From positions 11,905 through 75,904 of the forward strand of contig JAZRMQ010000047.1 in assembly GCA_045647745.1 (NCBI GenBank): DNA of 64,000 nucleotides. The letters run 5' to 3'. A program made the translations under genes and the position numbers. Positions 15,831 through 25,110 of this stretch are shown one piece after another; position 1 is the first letter of the stretch; the number at the start of each line of letters is the position of its first letter. The stretch is from HGM04593 sp045647745 (GTDB lineage Bacteria; Bacteroidota; Bacteroidia; Bacteroidales; Bacteroidaceae). Under the pieces are notes generated by a model. That model had not been told where the DNA came from. It ran no database searches and saw only the letters and a program-made list of their open reading frames with translations.

Positions 15831-18067
15831 TATCCGATACGTGCAATGGTTTTTATGTTGTTGATTTTTTTCAAATTCTCACAGATATTCTTTACATCCT
15901 GAACGTCGTGCACATTTACCCAAAATGTTCCTTCAAAGATTCCGTTATTGCTCTCAATGTGCATCTTTTGTATGTTGGCATTTAACTGCTGTGAGATTAT
16001 GGTTGTAATCTGGTGCAGAATACCCATATCATCTATGCCGGTTATCTGGATGGGGACGACAAAATAGAGTTGTTTGTGTGTCTCCCAAGTGGCTGCCAAT
16101 ATTCGGTCGCCGTGACTGCTTTTCAGGGTGTTTGCAACGTGGCAGTTACGCTTGTGGATGATAATCTGTTTCTGTTCATTGTAGTACCCCAGCACATCAT
16201 CGCCCGGTATTGGATGGCAACAGTCGGCAATGATATATCCGTTTTTCAGGTTCTCTTCGGTGAGGTTTATTGGTGTCTTATGGTCCAGAATATCGTAACT
16301 CTTTACCTCTTTGTTCTCCTCCTCCTTCTTTTTATCGCGGTTGAATGAGAACAGTGATTGAAGGCTGAATTTCTTGTTCCCAAGCAGTGTGTCTTTATCC
16401 TCGTTGCCTAATATCACAGTTCCTTTGCCAATGGCTACAAGCAGCTCGTCGCGGTCGTTGAGTTTGTGTAACTTCCACAACTTTTCGATATTTCCCAGAT
16501 AATTGCTTAATCCCTCTTTTTCAAGGAAGAGGTTCAGTTTTTCTTCACCTTCTCTTTGCAAGATGCGCTGTTGACGGCGCAGCTCGGCCTGTATCTTTGC
16601 GCGCGCTTTTGCTGTGGTTACGAATGACAGCCAGCTATCATCGACGCGCGATGAGTTTGAGGTAAGAATCTCTACTTGGTCGCCACTTTGCAGCTGGTGG
16701 CTCATTGGCACAAGCCTGTGATTGACTTTTGCACCAATGCAATGGTTGCCGAGGAATGTGTGTATGCTGTATGCAAGGTCCAGTGCAGTACAATTCTGCG
16801 GCATTGTCTTTATCTCGCCCTTTGGGGTAAAGACAAAAATTTCGGTTGCGTAGAGGTTGAGCTTGATGGTGTCGAGGAAATCGAGCGCGTTAGGCTGTGG
16901 GTCATCAAGAATCTCTTTTATGGTGTGCAACCAATTCTCGAGCTGGTCGTCGTTGGTGTTGTCGTTCTCACTCTTGTATTTCCAATGTGCGGCAATACCT
17001 CTCTCGGCGACTTCATTCATCTTTTCGCTACGAATCTGAACCTCTATCCACTCGCCGCGTTGGCTCATAAAGGTTGCGTGCAGCGCTTTGTATCCGTTTG
17101 CTCGTGGCTTGTTAACCCAATCGCGCAATCGGTCGGGGTGGGCGTTATATAGCTTTGTGAGGGCGATATAAATATTAAAACACTCGTTGTTCTCGTTCTC
17201 TCCATCGCGTGGAGTGAATATGATGCGCACGGCAAGAATATCAAAGATATCCTCGAATGCCACGTGCTTTTTTTGCATCTTGTTCCAGATGGAGTAGGGA
17301 GATTTTACACGGCCTATGATGTGGTATTTCAATCCCATTGCGTCCAGTTGCTCGCAGATGGGTTGTGTGAACTCATTGTAAAGAATATCACGCTCGTTTT
17401 GCGTCTTTTCGATTTTCTTCTCTATGCGTGCATACTCTTCGGGGTGTTCGTATTTGAAGCTCAAATTCTCAAGCTCGGTCTTTATTCGGCTTAGTCCCAA
17501 GCGGTAGGCGATAGGGGCATAAATGTACAATGTCTCTCCCGCAATCTTGTACTGCTTGTTTATCTGCATATATTTCAGTGTGCGCATATTATGCAGACGG
17601 TCGGCGATTTTTATGAGTATAACACGTATATCCTCGCTCATTGTGAGCAGGAGCTTTTTAAAATTCTCAGCTTGCTGTGATGCGTGTGCGCCGAACACTC
17701 CTCCCGAGATTTTTGTAAGGCCGTCAACAATGTCGGCAATCTTGTCGCCAAAGAGGTTGCGTATATCTTCGATGGTGTAGTCTGTATCTTCAACAACGTC
17801 GTGTAGCAGAGCAGCACAGATAGATGTTGAGCCAAGGCCAATCTCTTTGCATACAATGCGTGCTACGGCAAGTGGGTGCATTATGTAGGGCTCACCGCTG
17901 TGTCGTTTGACGCCACGATGTGCCTGACGAGCAAAATTAAATGCTTTTGTTATCAGTTCAACTTTTTTGCGATGCTGGGATGCCAGATAAATATCCAGCA
18001 ATTCCTGAAAGGCGGCATTTATTGCAGCCTCTTCATCAATGCTTTTTATCTCGTCGTAGTTCTCCAT
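15830..18067 (-). CDS. rel: Bifunctional (p)ppGpp synthetase/hydrolase (Rel/SpoT)
   Basis: A protein of 745 residues with all Rel domains. The HD hydrolase (residues about 45-200) has HPLAVARIV and the intact HDVVEDT, so hydrolysis of (p)ppGpp is predicted to be active. The synthetase (about 240-350) has RANGYKALHATF and a downstream AERGIAAHWKYK. A TGS domain (IFVFTPKGEIKTMP) and a C-terminal ACT domain (ITGIDDMGILHQITTIISQ) provide ribosome and ligand sensing. A helical zinc-finger-like segment (IIADCCHPIPGDDV) is present. It is the last gene of the parA operon, starting 4 bases after mltD. Confidence 0.95.
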   Translation of the reverse strand: MENYDEIKSIDEEAAINAAFQELLDIYLASQHRKKVELITKAFNFARQAHRGVKRHSGEPYIMHPLAVARIVCKEIGLGSTSICAALLHDVVEDTDYTIEDIRNLFGDKIADIVDGLTKISGGVFGAHASQQAENFKKLLLTMSEDIRVILIKIADRLHNMRTLKYMQINKQYKIAGETLYIYAPIAYRLGLSRIKTELENLSFKYEHPEEYARIEKKIEKTQNERDILYNEFTQPICEQLDAMGLKYHIIGRVKSPYSIWNKMQKKHVAFEDIFDILAVRIIFTPRDGENENNECFNIYIALTKLYNAHPDRLRDWVNKPRANGYKALHATFMSQRGEWIEVQIRSEKMNEVAERGIAAHWKYKSENDNTNDDQLENWLHTIKEILDDPQPNALDFLDTIKLNLYATEIFVFTPKGEIKTMPQNCTALDLAYSIHTFLGNHCIGAKVNHRLVPMSHQLQSGDQVEILTSNSSRVDDSWLSFVTTAKARAKIQAELRRQQRILQREGEEKLNLFLEKEGLSNYLGNIEKLWKLHKLNDRDELLVAIGKGTVILGNEDKDTLLGNKKFSLQSLFSFNRDKKKEEENKEVKSYDILDHKTPINLTEENLKNGYIIADCCHPIPGDDVLGYYNEQKQIIIHKRNCHVANTLKSSHGDRILAATWETHKQLYFVVPIQITGIDDMGILHQITTIISQQLNANIQKMHIESNNGIFEGTFWVNVHDVQDVKNICENLKKINNIKTIARIG

Positions 18068-18071
18068 TGCA

Positions 18072-19430
18072 TTACTTGTAAATTCTCAGATATTTGCCCG
18101 CACGAATGTTCGAATTGCGCAAATTGTTCCATTTCATAATCTGCTTCACCGAAACTCGATATTTTAGAGCAATAGCTCCTAATGTTTCACCATTTTTGAT
18201 TTTGTGACGTATGAGATTACCTGCTCCGTTATTCTCTTTTGCCTCTTTGAGCATCTTTTCAATGTCGCTCTTTGGGAAATATTTATCGGCATTGTGCTTG
18301 TAGACGGTGTCCTCTTTTTCAATAAACTTTGTTACGGAGTTGTTTGTCAGGCGCAATATATAGGTCTCATTTTCTCCGGGGATAATATCTTTCAAATATT
18401 GAGGGTTCAGGGTGCGTATCTCTTCAATATCAATTCCGCACACCTCTGCAATTTGATTAAAGTGAAGGTTCTTGTTTATTTGTATTGTGTCTGTTGTTAC
18501 GGGCAGGTTGGGCTCCATTGGGCATATTCCGTGGTCTTCGTAATATGTCATTATGTAGCTTGCTGCAATAAAGCCGGGTAGGTAACCGCGTGTCTCGCGT
18601 GGCAGCCAAGGATATATTTTCCAAAAGTCGGTATTTCCGCCTGAACGCTTGATGGCTTTCTTGATATTGCCCGGGCCGCAGTTGTAGGCTGCAATGGCAA
18701 GTTCCCAGCTTTGGAACATATCGTAGAGGTCCTTCAAATAGAGCAGGGCTGCTTTTGTCGATTTTGCCGGGTCAAAGCGCTCGTCGATATAGTTATTTGC
18801 CTTTAAATCGTACAGTTTACCTGTGGTGAACATAAATTGCCACAATCCTTTGGCGCCCATTCTTGATGCGGCTCTTGGGTTCATTGCCGATTCAATTATT
18901 GGCAGATATTTTAGCTCGTGTGGCACGCCAAGGCGGTCAATCTCCTCTTCGATTATGGGAAAATAGTATTCCGAAATTCCAAGCAGATACGATACTTGTG
19001 AGCGTCCGTTCTTTGTGTAGCGGTCGATGCAAGCGCGCACCATATTATTGTAGGGCATTCTGACAATTGTGGGCAGTGCCGCCAAACGTTTGGCGTACAT
19101 TGTATCTGTTATGGGGATTGACTCCGAACCATCGCAGTCGAGTTTGTTGAGCATATTGCGTGCTTGCCAACTATTCAACAGGCTGTCGATATTGGCATTC
19201 ATACTCTCCGGGATTTCAAAAGTGTAGCCGTTGCCAGTCATTGTGTCAAGGTCTACCTCGTATTTCACATTGGTGGCAATGGTTTGCGGTGTGGTATATG
19301 GTATCCAAATGCTGTCGGCAATCTCTTCGCTCGCTACCTCCTCAACTTTTTGTGTGCTTTTGAATAGGTTGCAGGAGTGTAGTGTGACAAGAGCTGCCAA
19401 AATGGTTATTATGGTTTTTATTCTCTTCAT
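18072..19430 (-). CDS. mltD: Membrane-bound lytic murein transglycosylase with LysM (MltD-like)
   Basis: A protein of 452 residues. A lipoprotein signal (ILAALVTLHSC) predicts attachment to a membrane through Cys20. The SLT domain (about residues 150-290) has the catalytic Glu in LPIIESAMNPRAASRMGA, followed by GLWQFM and AIAAYNCGPGNIKKAI. Two LysM-like modules follow: a degenerate one (FNQIAEVCGIDIEEIRTLNP) and a clear C-terminal one (HKIKNGETLGAIALKYRVSV). It cleaves the MurNAc-GlcNAc bond with anhydro-ring formation. Six-base spacing on the 5' side and four on the 3' side place it inside the par-rel operon. Confidence 0.93.
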   Translation of the reverse strand: MKRIKTIITILAALVTLHSCNLFKSTQKVEEVASEEIADSIWIPYTTPQTIATNVKYEVDLDTMTGNGYTFEIPESMNANIDSLLNSWQARNMLNKLDCDGSESIPITDTMYAKRLAALPTIVRMPYNNMVRACIDRYTKNGRSQVSYLLGISEYYFPIIEEEIDRLGVPHELKYLPIIESAMNPRAASRMGAKGLWQFMFTTGKLYDLKANNYIDERFDPAKSTKAALLYLKDLYDMFQSWELAIAAYNCGPGNIKKAIKRSGGNTDFWKIYPWLPRETRGYLPGFIAASYIMTYYEDHGICPMEPNLPVTTDTIQINKNLHFNQIAEVCGIDIEEIRTLNPQYLKDIIPGENETYILRLTNNSVTKFIEKEDTVYKHNADKYFPKSDIEKMLKEAKENNGAGNLIRHKIKNGETLGAIALKYRVSVKQIMKWNNLRNSNIRAGKYLRIYK

Positions 19431-19436
19431 TGTGTA

Positions 19437-20207
19437 TTAAAATCTGATATTGCAGTTAAAGCCATAGTAATCCTTGTTGTACATCTGCCTGCTGTCGATT
19501 ATCTGTGGCTCAATGCTGAGATGTATATCCTCGCTGATGTCAAAATTAGACAACTGTGCATCTACATAAGCATCGATTACCGATAGGGCATACACTCCAA
19601 TGAAGGAGAATATGCTCAAATCGCGCCAACGGCGATAGCGGTCCTTCCTTTTTTTGAACACTCCTTTCAGATACTCTTTGTTTGCTTCGTAATCGTATCC
19701 GTGGCGAAAGAAATCTTTGTAGGAGTTGGTGTTTGGGTCGCTGTCCATTATATCGAGATAGGCCTGACGATAGTCCTTGTACATCTGTCCGTTCCAGTTG
19801 TAGGCATAGAGGCAACCAACAAATCCGCCGTAAACAATCGGCAGCTTCCAGAATTTGCGATTGTAAATCTGTCCGCCTCCGGGGATTGCCAAAGCAAGCC
19901 AAGTGGCTGTTGTTGGGTCGGGTTTTCTAATTGTTATTCTGTTAGCGCCTGTTTGCTTGGTGGGGGCAGGGAGTTTAATGCTATCGGGGCTGTTTGCAGC
20001 TGTAATCTCCCGGTATGTGCTGTCCAAAGTTAAAATATTGGGCATTGTTGCTCTTAAATCCTTAACACTTAGTGTGTCTTTTTGGATTGTCAGCAGTGTG
20101 GTGTCGGTTGTCGCTGTATGCAGTGTCTGTGCAGTGATATTTGTTGCCAGCATTGTGAGTAATGCGACAACAATCATAAACTTATATGTAAGTTTTTTTA
20201 TAATCAC
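19437..20207 (-). CDS. DUF5683 domain-containing membrane protein
   Basis: A protein of 256 residues with a signal peptide (MIVVALLTMLATNITAQ). A low-complexity Thr-rich periplasmic stretch leads to the DUF5683 core (WLALAIPGGGQIYNRKFWKL), a membrane segment (IVYGGFVGCLYAYNW), a basic Tyr/Arg-rich region and a second membrane segment (IFSFIGVYALSVIDAYVDA). Its function is unknown. Its constant place between ParB and the lytic transglycosylase in Bacteroidales suggests an envelope role tied to division or segregation; that is inference. Confidence 0.88.
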   Translation of the reverse strand: MIIKKLTYKFMIVVALLTMLATNITAQTLHTATTDTTLLTIQKDTLSVKDLRATMPNILTLDSTYREITAANSPDSIKLPAPTKQTGANRITIRKPDPTTATWLALAIPGGGQIYNRKFWKLPIVYGGFVGCLYAYNWNGQMYKDYRQAYLDIMDSDPNTNSYKDFFRHGYDYEANKEYLKGVFKKRKDRYRRWRDLSIFSFIGVYALSVIDAYVDAQLSNFDISEDIHLSIEPQIIDSRQMYNKDYYGFNCNIRF

Positions 20208-20213
20208 TGCGGG

Positions 20214-21098
20214 TTATTTGTTTAGTCGGTCAAAGATTGATATGATACGTTCCAACTCTTTTTCGTTCTTGAACTTTATGCTTATTTTTCCACTGCCTTT
20301 AGCCGAGCAAGTCATCTGCACCGGTGTCTGGAAAAAGTTTGTAAGTTGTTTTTTCAACTGGTGGAAGGCTGCATCTTGTTTTTTCTCGGCGCTCTTTTTC
20401 TTGTTGTCATTTTTTGCTTCTCCGCCTTCTTTTATGCGTCGCACCATCTCCTCAACCTCGCGCACAGAGTAACTGTTCTTCTCAATGTCGTGGAAGAGGG
20501 CTATTTGGTCGCTGTGTGAGTCGAGCGACAACAGGGCCTTGGCGTGGCCCATATCAATTCTCTTCTCTTTGAGCGCGACTTGTATAACTGCCGGCAATTT
20601 CAGCAGGCGAAGGAAATTTGCAATGGTTGCTCGGCCTTTTCCAATGCGTTTGCTAAGCTGCTCTTGGGAAAGGTTGTGCTGCTCAATCAGTTGCTGATAG
20701 GCAAGGGCAATTTCAAGAGCATTCAAGTCCTCGCGCTGAATGTTCTCAATGAGAGCCATCTCCATAGTATCCTCATCATCAGCCTTCAGAATATAAGCCG
20801 GGATTGTAGTCTTTCCGGCAAGCTGCGATGCGCGGAAACGTCTCTCTCCGGCAATAATCTGATAGGTGCCATCCTCCATCTTGCGCAGTGTGATGGGTTG
20901 TATAACACCAAGCTCTTTGATTGAGTCGGCAAGCTCCTGCAGCGCCTCTTCATTAAAGTCCCGGCGTGGTTGGTTGGGATTGGCGAAGATTTTGCCAATC
21001 TCAATTTCGCCTATTGATGATGAACCCGATGTGCGAACGGCCTCGGTTGAGATGAGTGCGTCGAGTCCGCGTCCGAGTGTGAATTTCTGTTTTGCCAT
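20214..21098 (-). CDS. parB: Chromosome-partitioning protein ParB
   Basis: A protein of 294 residues. The ParB/Srx CTPase domain carries PNQPRRDFNEEAL, GVIQPITLRK and the C-motif GERRFRASQLAG. The helix-turn-helix domain reads LSQEQLSKRIGKGRATIANF with the following LRLLKLP. A Lys-rich linker (KNDNKKKSAEKKQD) precedes the C-terminal dimerisation region (ISIKFKNEKELERIISIFDRL). It loads on parS sites and recruits ParA and SMC. One base separates it from parA. I looked for a palindromic TGTTTCACGTGAAACA-like parS near it and did not find one. Confidence 0.95.
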   Translation of the reverse strand: MAKQKFTLGRGLDALISTEAVRTSGSSSIGEIEIGKIFANPNQPRRDFNEEALQELADSIKELGVIQPITLRKMEDGTYQIIAGERRFRASQLAGKTTIPAYILKADDEDTMEMALIENIQREDLNALEIALAYQQLIEQHNLSQEQLSKRIGKGRATIANFLRLLKLPAVIQVALKEKRIDMGHAKALLSLDSHSDQIALFHDIEKNSYSVREVEEMVRRIKEGGEAKNDNKKKSAEKKQDAAFHQLKKQLTNFFQTPVQMTCSAKGSGKISIKFKNEKELERIISIFDRLNK

Positions 21099-21099
21099 T

Positions 21100-21867
21100 T
21101 TAGAATTTGTTTCTGTTTAGTATTTCCTCGGCTAATGCCAAATAGTTCTTTGCACCGGTTGACTCTGCGTCGTACATAAGCGCCGGAATTCCCATACTGG
21201 GAGCCTCGCCCAGTCTGATATTGCGCTGTATCACGGTGTTGAACACAAGTTCTCTAAAGTGCTTTTTTACTTCATTGTAAACCTGATTGCTCAGTCGCAG
21301 GCGCGAGTTGAACATAGTCAGCAAAAATCCCTCGATATCAAGCATCGGGTTGAGATTTGATTTTATGATTTTTATTGTGTTCAGCAATTTACTGATGCCT
21401 TCGAGTGCAAAATATTCACATTGCACGGGGATAATCACTGAGTCGGCGGCAGTCAGTGAGTTTACGGTGATAAGTCCCAGTGATGGCGAGCAGTCGATGA
21501 GGATATAATCATATCTCTCTTTGATGGGCGCCAACGCTTCGCGCATAATCTTCTCTCTGTTGGGCAGGTCGAGCATCTCAATCTCTGCACCTACAAGGTC
21601 AATGTGTGAGGGGATAATATCCAACCCTTTTACGCAGGTTGCGCTGATGCTCTCCTCGGCTACCGACTTATTTATCAAACATTCGTAAATAGAACTTTTT
21701 ATCTCTCTGATATCAATGCCTAAGCCCGACGAGGCGTTTGCCTGAGGGTCGGCATCAATTACAAGAACTTTCTTTTCAAATGCGGCAAGCGACGCTGCAA
21801 GGTTAATGGCTGTAGTTGTTTTGCCAACACCTCCTTTTTGGTTTGCCAATGCTATAATCTTTCCCAT
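21100..21867 (-). CDS. parA: Chromosome-partitioning ATPase ParA (Soj type)
   Basis: A protein of 255 residues, the size of chromosomal Soj. The deviant Walker A is NQKGGVGKTTTAINL (Lys at both positions). Walker A' is VLVIDADPQANASSGLG and Walker B is YDYILIDCSPSLGL. It has no N-terminal DNA-binding extension, so it is a chromosomal rather than plasmid type. It binds DNA non-specifically in the ATP state and moves ParB-parS complexes. First gene of parA-parB-DUF5683-mltD-rel. Confidence 0.96.
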   Translation of the reverse strand: MGKIIALANQKGGVGKTTTAINLAASLAAFEKKVLVIDADPQANASSGLGIDIREIKSSIYECLINKSVAEESISATCVKGLDIIPSHIDLVGAEIEMLDLPNREKIMREALAPIKERYDYILIDCSPSLGLITVNSLTAADSVIIPVQCEYFALEGISKLLNTIKIIKSNLNPMLDIEGFLLTMFNSRLRLSNQVYNEVKKHFRELVFNTVIQRNIRLGEAPSMGIPALMYDAESTGAKNYLALAEEILNRNKF

Positions 21868-21938
21868 TTTGTCTCAATTATTTAGTCTTGCCGAAAATAT
21901 TTTACGGCATAGTGACAAATTCTAAAATATTACACTTG

Positions 21939-21946
21939 CAAAGGTA
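21939..21946 (-). promoter_or_regulatory. -7 box of the parA-rel operon
   Basis: TACCTTTG on the minus strand matches TAnnTTTG about 70 bases upstream of the parA ATG. No exact TTTG at 19-21 bases was seen. Confidence 0.55.
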
Positions 21947-22024
21947 GTAAAAAAAGTTAGTCGGAGGTAAAAAATATTGTGTTACTTATTAACAGAAAAC
22001 TGTTGGAAACTGTTTAAAATCATA

Positions 22025-22062
22025 AAAAATGTTACCGTGCTTGCAAGCGCGGTAACATTTTT
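22025..22062. terminator. Hairpin terminator of the GH84 gene
   Basis: A 13-bp stem (22025-22037 with 22050-22062) continues through a T-G wobble into the palindrome GCTTGCAAGC. T-runs are present in both orientations. It lies 22 bases after the GH84 stop. Confidence 0.85.
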
Positions 22063-22084
22063 GTGAAAACATTGGCAGGTAGTG

Positions 22085-24991
22085 TTATTCTACTGAAATT
22101 TTATATGCCTTTGTCTTGTTGCTGTCGTTGGTGATTACAATGTATAATCCTTGTTGTAACTCTTTTGCTGATAAGCGGCTACCTTCGCCCTTCTTTACCT
22201 CTCGGCCATCGGCCGTGTAAATGATGATTGACTTTGTGTCATTGCTGCAGATAATCTCTCCGTTGATGAATTTAAAATTATCATTCTCGTCACCGATATT
22301 CTCAATAGCGCTCTCGCTGCCTTTCTTAACGATGTTCACTGTGTAGCTCTCATTGTTGGCAACATTTTTGGCCTCGAGGCGGTTGTCCGAGACAACGAGA
22401 TAGCTCACCTTATCGTCCTTTACGGCCGATTGTGTCCATTGGATTGACCACAAATTTCCCATCTGTGTCAATAGGTAGGTGTTCCAGTCGGGATAATATT
22501 GATTTGTGCCGAACACACCATATTCATTGAGATATCTGTTGTCGGCGTTGCTTGTTATCTTGTAGCAATTTTGGCCGTTGGCGTCGGTGGCAATCTTCCA
22601 CTCTTGTGCAACAGTGGGCTTGTCGGTTGCAACGAATGTCGGTGTGCCGCCAGAGCCTTTTATGTTGTTGTTTGTTAGGTAGCGGTTGCCGTCGAGGATG
22701 TAATAAACATCGTCGCTGTTGATAAAAGGCTCTTTTGCTGCTCCACCCAATGGGACAATGTCAAAAATGTATTTTTCGGGCAGTGCTGTCGAGTTGCCTT
22801 TCTGTATCTCGGAGTTGCTTACAGTCCAGAATGCTGTGCCGGCACTGCCGCTATTTCTGATGGCGTACTTGCCGTTGGCCAGCAAGGTAATCTCGTATGT
22901 GTGCCAGATTGCCTCGTATGGGTTTGTGTTGTCGCTGACTGTGAAGCTACCGTTTTCGTTAAGATAGCGGTTGTCCTCAAGGTTTACAATCTTGTAACGG
23001 TTGGTGGCCGGGTCGACGCTAATCTTCCACTCTTGTTTCTGGGGGCGTATATTGTCCAACTCTTTTTGGAAGAGAGGCTTGCTTCCCGCGGTTTTTGGCT
23101 TTGTGTTTGTGAGATATTGGCCGTTGTAAATAATCTTGTATGTTCCATTTTCAAGAACCTGTGCAGGGAAAACGTCTGTGCGGTAGTCATATACCTCCTT
23201 GTATCTTGTAATCAATATTCCAACATTTTCCTTGATAAATGGCTCCACGTGTAATGTGGCAGCAACCGGTGATGCTATTTTTAATGAGCCGTGGAAGTCT
23301 CGTGAACGCAGTGCATTCTGCGCCTCGGTAAACTCAATGTAGCGCAAGTAACTGTTGACAAAGCTGTCGGGGTTCTCGGCAAGCAACGCATTGTTCATCT
23401 CTACCAGTGAAACGCCTCGCAAGCCAATATATTCAAAGCACTTTATCCACGGTTCAATCTCTTGGGTGAGTGCTGGCGCCTCGTCGGTAGTAGCGAGTTT
23501 GCGGGCTACTGAAACAAATTTATCAAACTGCGCACCGATGGCAGCGTATGCACTATTGTAGTCGCCGGCAGCTATTTTTTCGTCGTATTGCTGCTTTGCT
23601 TTTACAAATTCAGGCGATTCGTTTGTGCGACGCAAGCCGTGTGTGTTTGCTCCAAGGTCTACATTGTTCTCGCAGAAGAAACGGAATTCTGCGGTGCTCT
23701 TTGGCATAATATATTCGATGGCTGCCTCCCACGATTTATCGGCATTGTATGCCGGCATATTCCAAGTGTAGTCACCGATGCTGAAGAGTGAGACTTTTGA
23801 AGCCTCGGCATACTCCATCGGGTTTGAGACAAAGCCCGAGAGCATATTGGCAATGGTCAGGTCGTTGCCGTATGTGGGGCCCATCAAAATGTGGTTGATG
23901 CAGTAGTCGCTTACGGGGTAGTTGAGCCAAATGTAAGCCTTGCGCTTGATTTGGTTGTTTATCCACTCCATATCACCGTAGTTAATCATATCAACGACAC
24001 TGTTTCCTGTCCACATCACATTAATGTCGCTGTCCATTATTGTGCCGAGCGCCGGCAGGTAAACGCTGTTTGCCCAACCGCGGTTGTATTGTGTGGGGCA
24101 TATAGTGAGTGGCTTTACATCGGGGTAGCTCTTTTTAAGCTCTGCAGCAATGTAGTTCATCAGCTCGGCTTGTTCATCGCCGTGTGAGCCGTCGTCGTTC
24201 CAAAGGTCGTCCCAGAATACAGCAAAGCTTCTCACGCCAAGCTCGCACATTGCTTTCAGCTTGTTCACGATGTTTGCCCTGTCGGTGTTGTTCCACTGTA
24301 TATCCTCGCCCGGGTGGATTGCCCACATAAACTCTATTTTGTTGGCTTTTGCCACGTTTACATACTCTTTGATTTTATTGCCAAGCTCGGCCGGGTACTC
24401 TTCGCGCCATTTACTCTTGTGATAAGCATCATCTTTTGGGCCGTAGATGTAAACATTCATCTTCTGTCGGCCAAACAATTCAAAGAGTCCCAAACGGTCG
24501 GCCTCGCTGTAGGGGTTGCCATAGTAACCCTCTACCAGTCCGCGCTGTGGAACGCTGGGGTAGTCGGTGATTGTGACGCACATTACGTTGGGCTGGGAGG
24601 CTATCTGAATGAATGTCTGTACGCCGTAGTATGTGCCCGATTCATCATTGCCGGCAATTACAACCTCATTCTTGCTCACGTTGAGATAGTAACCCTCGGC
24701 CTTTTGAGGAATTAGGTTTTCGTAGGCGGCAACGGCAGCGTCTCCGCGCTCTCCAATAATAAGTTTTACGGTGCCGTCGGTTGTGTTGTAACTCTTTTTG
24801 AACAGATTGACGGCGTCTTTGTCGGCCTCTTTCTCGCCGGTAATGTTGTAGCTTGCACTGCTTTCAAAAGCAATCTCATTGCTCCAATTTGTACTCTGTG
24901 GAACGGGGTATACTTTTACCTCTTGTGCATTAACGCTTAGTGTGGTTGCGGCTAAAAATAGTGCGGAAAGCCAGGAAGATAAATTTTTCAT
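22085..24991 (-). CDS. Secreted beta-N-acetylhexosaminidase, GH84 family, with T9SS-like tail
   Basis: A protein of 968 residues with a signal peptide (...AATTLSVNAQ). An N-terminal GH20b/GH84-N-like domain (VPQSTNWSN, GYYGVQTF-like ESGTYYGVQTFIQI) leads into the GH84 barrel (RGLVEGYYGNPYSEADRL). The catalytic Asp pair is at residues 261-262 (FAVFWDDLWNDD), as in the O-GlcNAcase family with a substrate-assisted mechanism. Residues about 620-880 contain two beta-trefoil-like repeats (DNRYLNENG and DNRYLNEYG) that may bind sugar. The last about 75 residues (IIIYTADGREVKKGEGS ... LQQGLYIVITND) resemble a T9SS type A sorting domain. Likely substrates are host O- or N-glycans bearing GlcNAc. Confidence 0.92.
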   Translation of the reverse strand: MKNLSSWLSALFLAATTLSVNAQEVKVYPVPQSTNWSNEIAFESSASYNITGEKEADKDAVNLFKKSYNTTDGTVKLIIGERGDAAVAAYENLIPQKAEGYYLNVSKNEVVIAGNDESGTYYGVQTFIQIASQPNVMCVTITDYPSVPQRGLVEGYYGNPYSEADRLGLFELFGRQKMNVYIYGPKDDAYHKSKWREEYPAELGNKIKEYVNVAKANKIEFMWAIHPGEDIQWNNTDRANIVNKLKAMCELGVRSFAVFWDDLWNDDGSHGDEQAELMNYIAAELKKSYPDVKPLTICPTQYNRGWANSVYLPALGTIMDSDINVMWTGNSVVDMINYGDMEWINNQIKRKAYIWLNYPVSDYCINHILMGPTYGNDLTIANMLSGFVSNPMEYAEASKVSLFSIGDYTWNMPAYNADKSWEAAIEYIMPKSTAEFRFFCENNVDLGANTHGLRRTNESPEFVKAKQQYDEKIAAGDYNSAYAAIGAQFDKFVSVARKLATTDEAPALTQEIEPWIKCFEYIGLRGVSLVEMNNALLAENPDSFVNSYLRYIEFTEAQNALRSRDFHGSLKIASPVAATLHVEPFIKENVGILITRYKEVYDYRTDVFPAQVLENGTYKIIYNGQYLTNTKPKTAGSKPLFQKELDNIRPQKQEWKISVDPATNRYKIVNLEDNRYLNENGSFTVSDNTNPYEAIWHTYEITLLANGKYAIRNSGSAGTAFWTVSNSEIQKGNSTALPEKYIFDIVPLGGAAKEPFINSDDVYYILDGNRYLTNNNIKGSGGTPTFVATDKPTVAQEWKIATDANGQNCYKITSNADNRYLNEYGVFGTNQYYPDWNTYLLTQMGNLWSIQWTQSAVKDDKVSYLVVSDNRLEAKNVANNESYTVNIVKKGSESAIENIGDENDNFKFINGEIICSNDTKSIIIYTADGREVKKGEGSRLSAKELQQGLYIVITNDSNKTKAYKISVE

Positions 24992-25035
24992 ATAATTGAT
25001 TGGTTATAATATTCCATTGCTGTTACACAACAAAG

Positions 25036-25067
25036 CAAAAATAGGTATTTTGAGTGAAATAGACAAA
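25036..25067 (-). promoter_or_regulatory. Bacteroidota-type promoter of the GH84 gene
   Basis: On the minus strand, TTTG (25064-25067), 20 bases, TATTTTTG (25036-25043): an exact match at ideal spacing. It overlaps the surE promoter on the other strand. Confidence 0.75.
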
Positions 25068-25082
25068 TTTTTATTATATTCG
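25049..25082 (+). promoter_or_regulatory. Probable surE-lpxB promoter
   Basis: TTTG (25049-25052), 22 bases, TATATTCG (25075-25082; one mismatch). Transcription would begin about 25 bases before the surE ATG. It interleaves with the divergent GH84 promoter. Confidence 0.5.
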
Positions 25083-25110
25083 CGTCGTTAAGTTTAAATA
25101 GGATGTTGTT

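Noticed and set aside
20214..22084. parS site or replication origin near parAB
   Set aside because: I scanned for TGTTTCACGTGAAACA-like palindromes and DnaA-box clusters and saw none; parAB alone does not prove oriC proximity.
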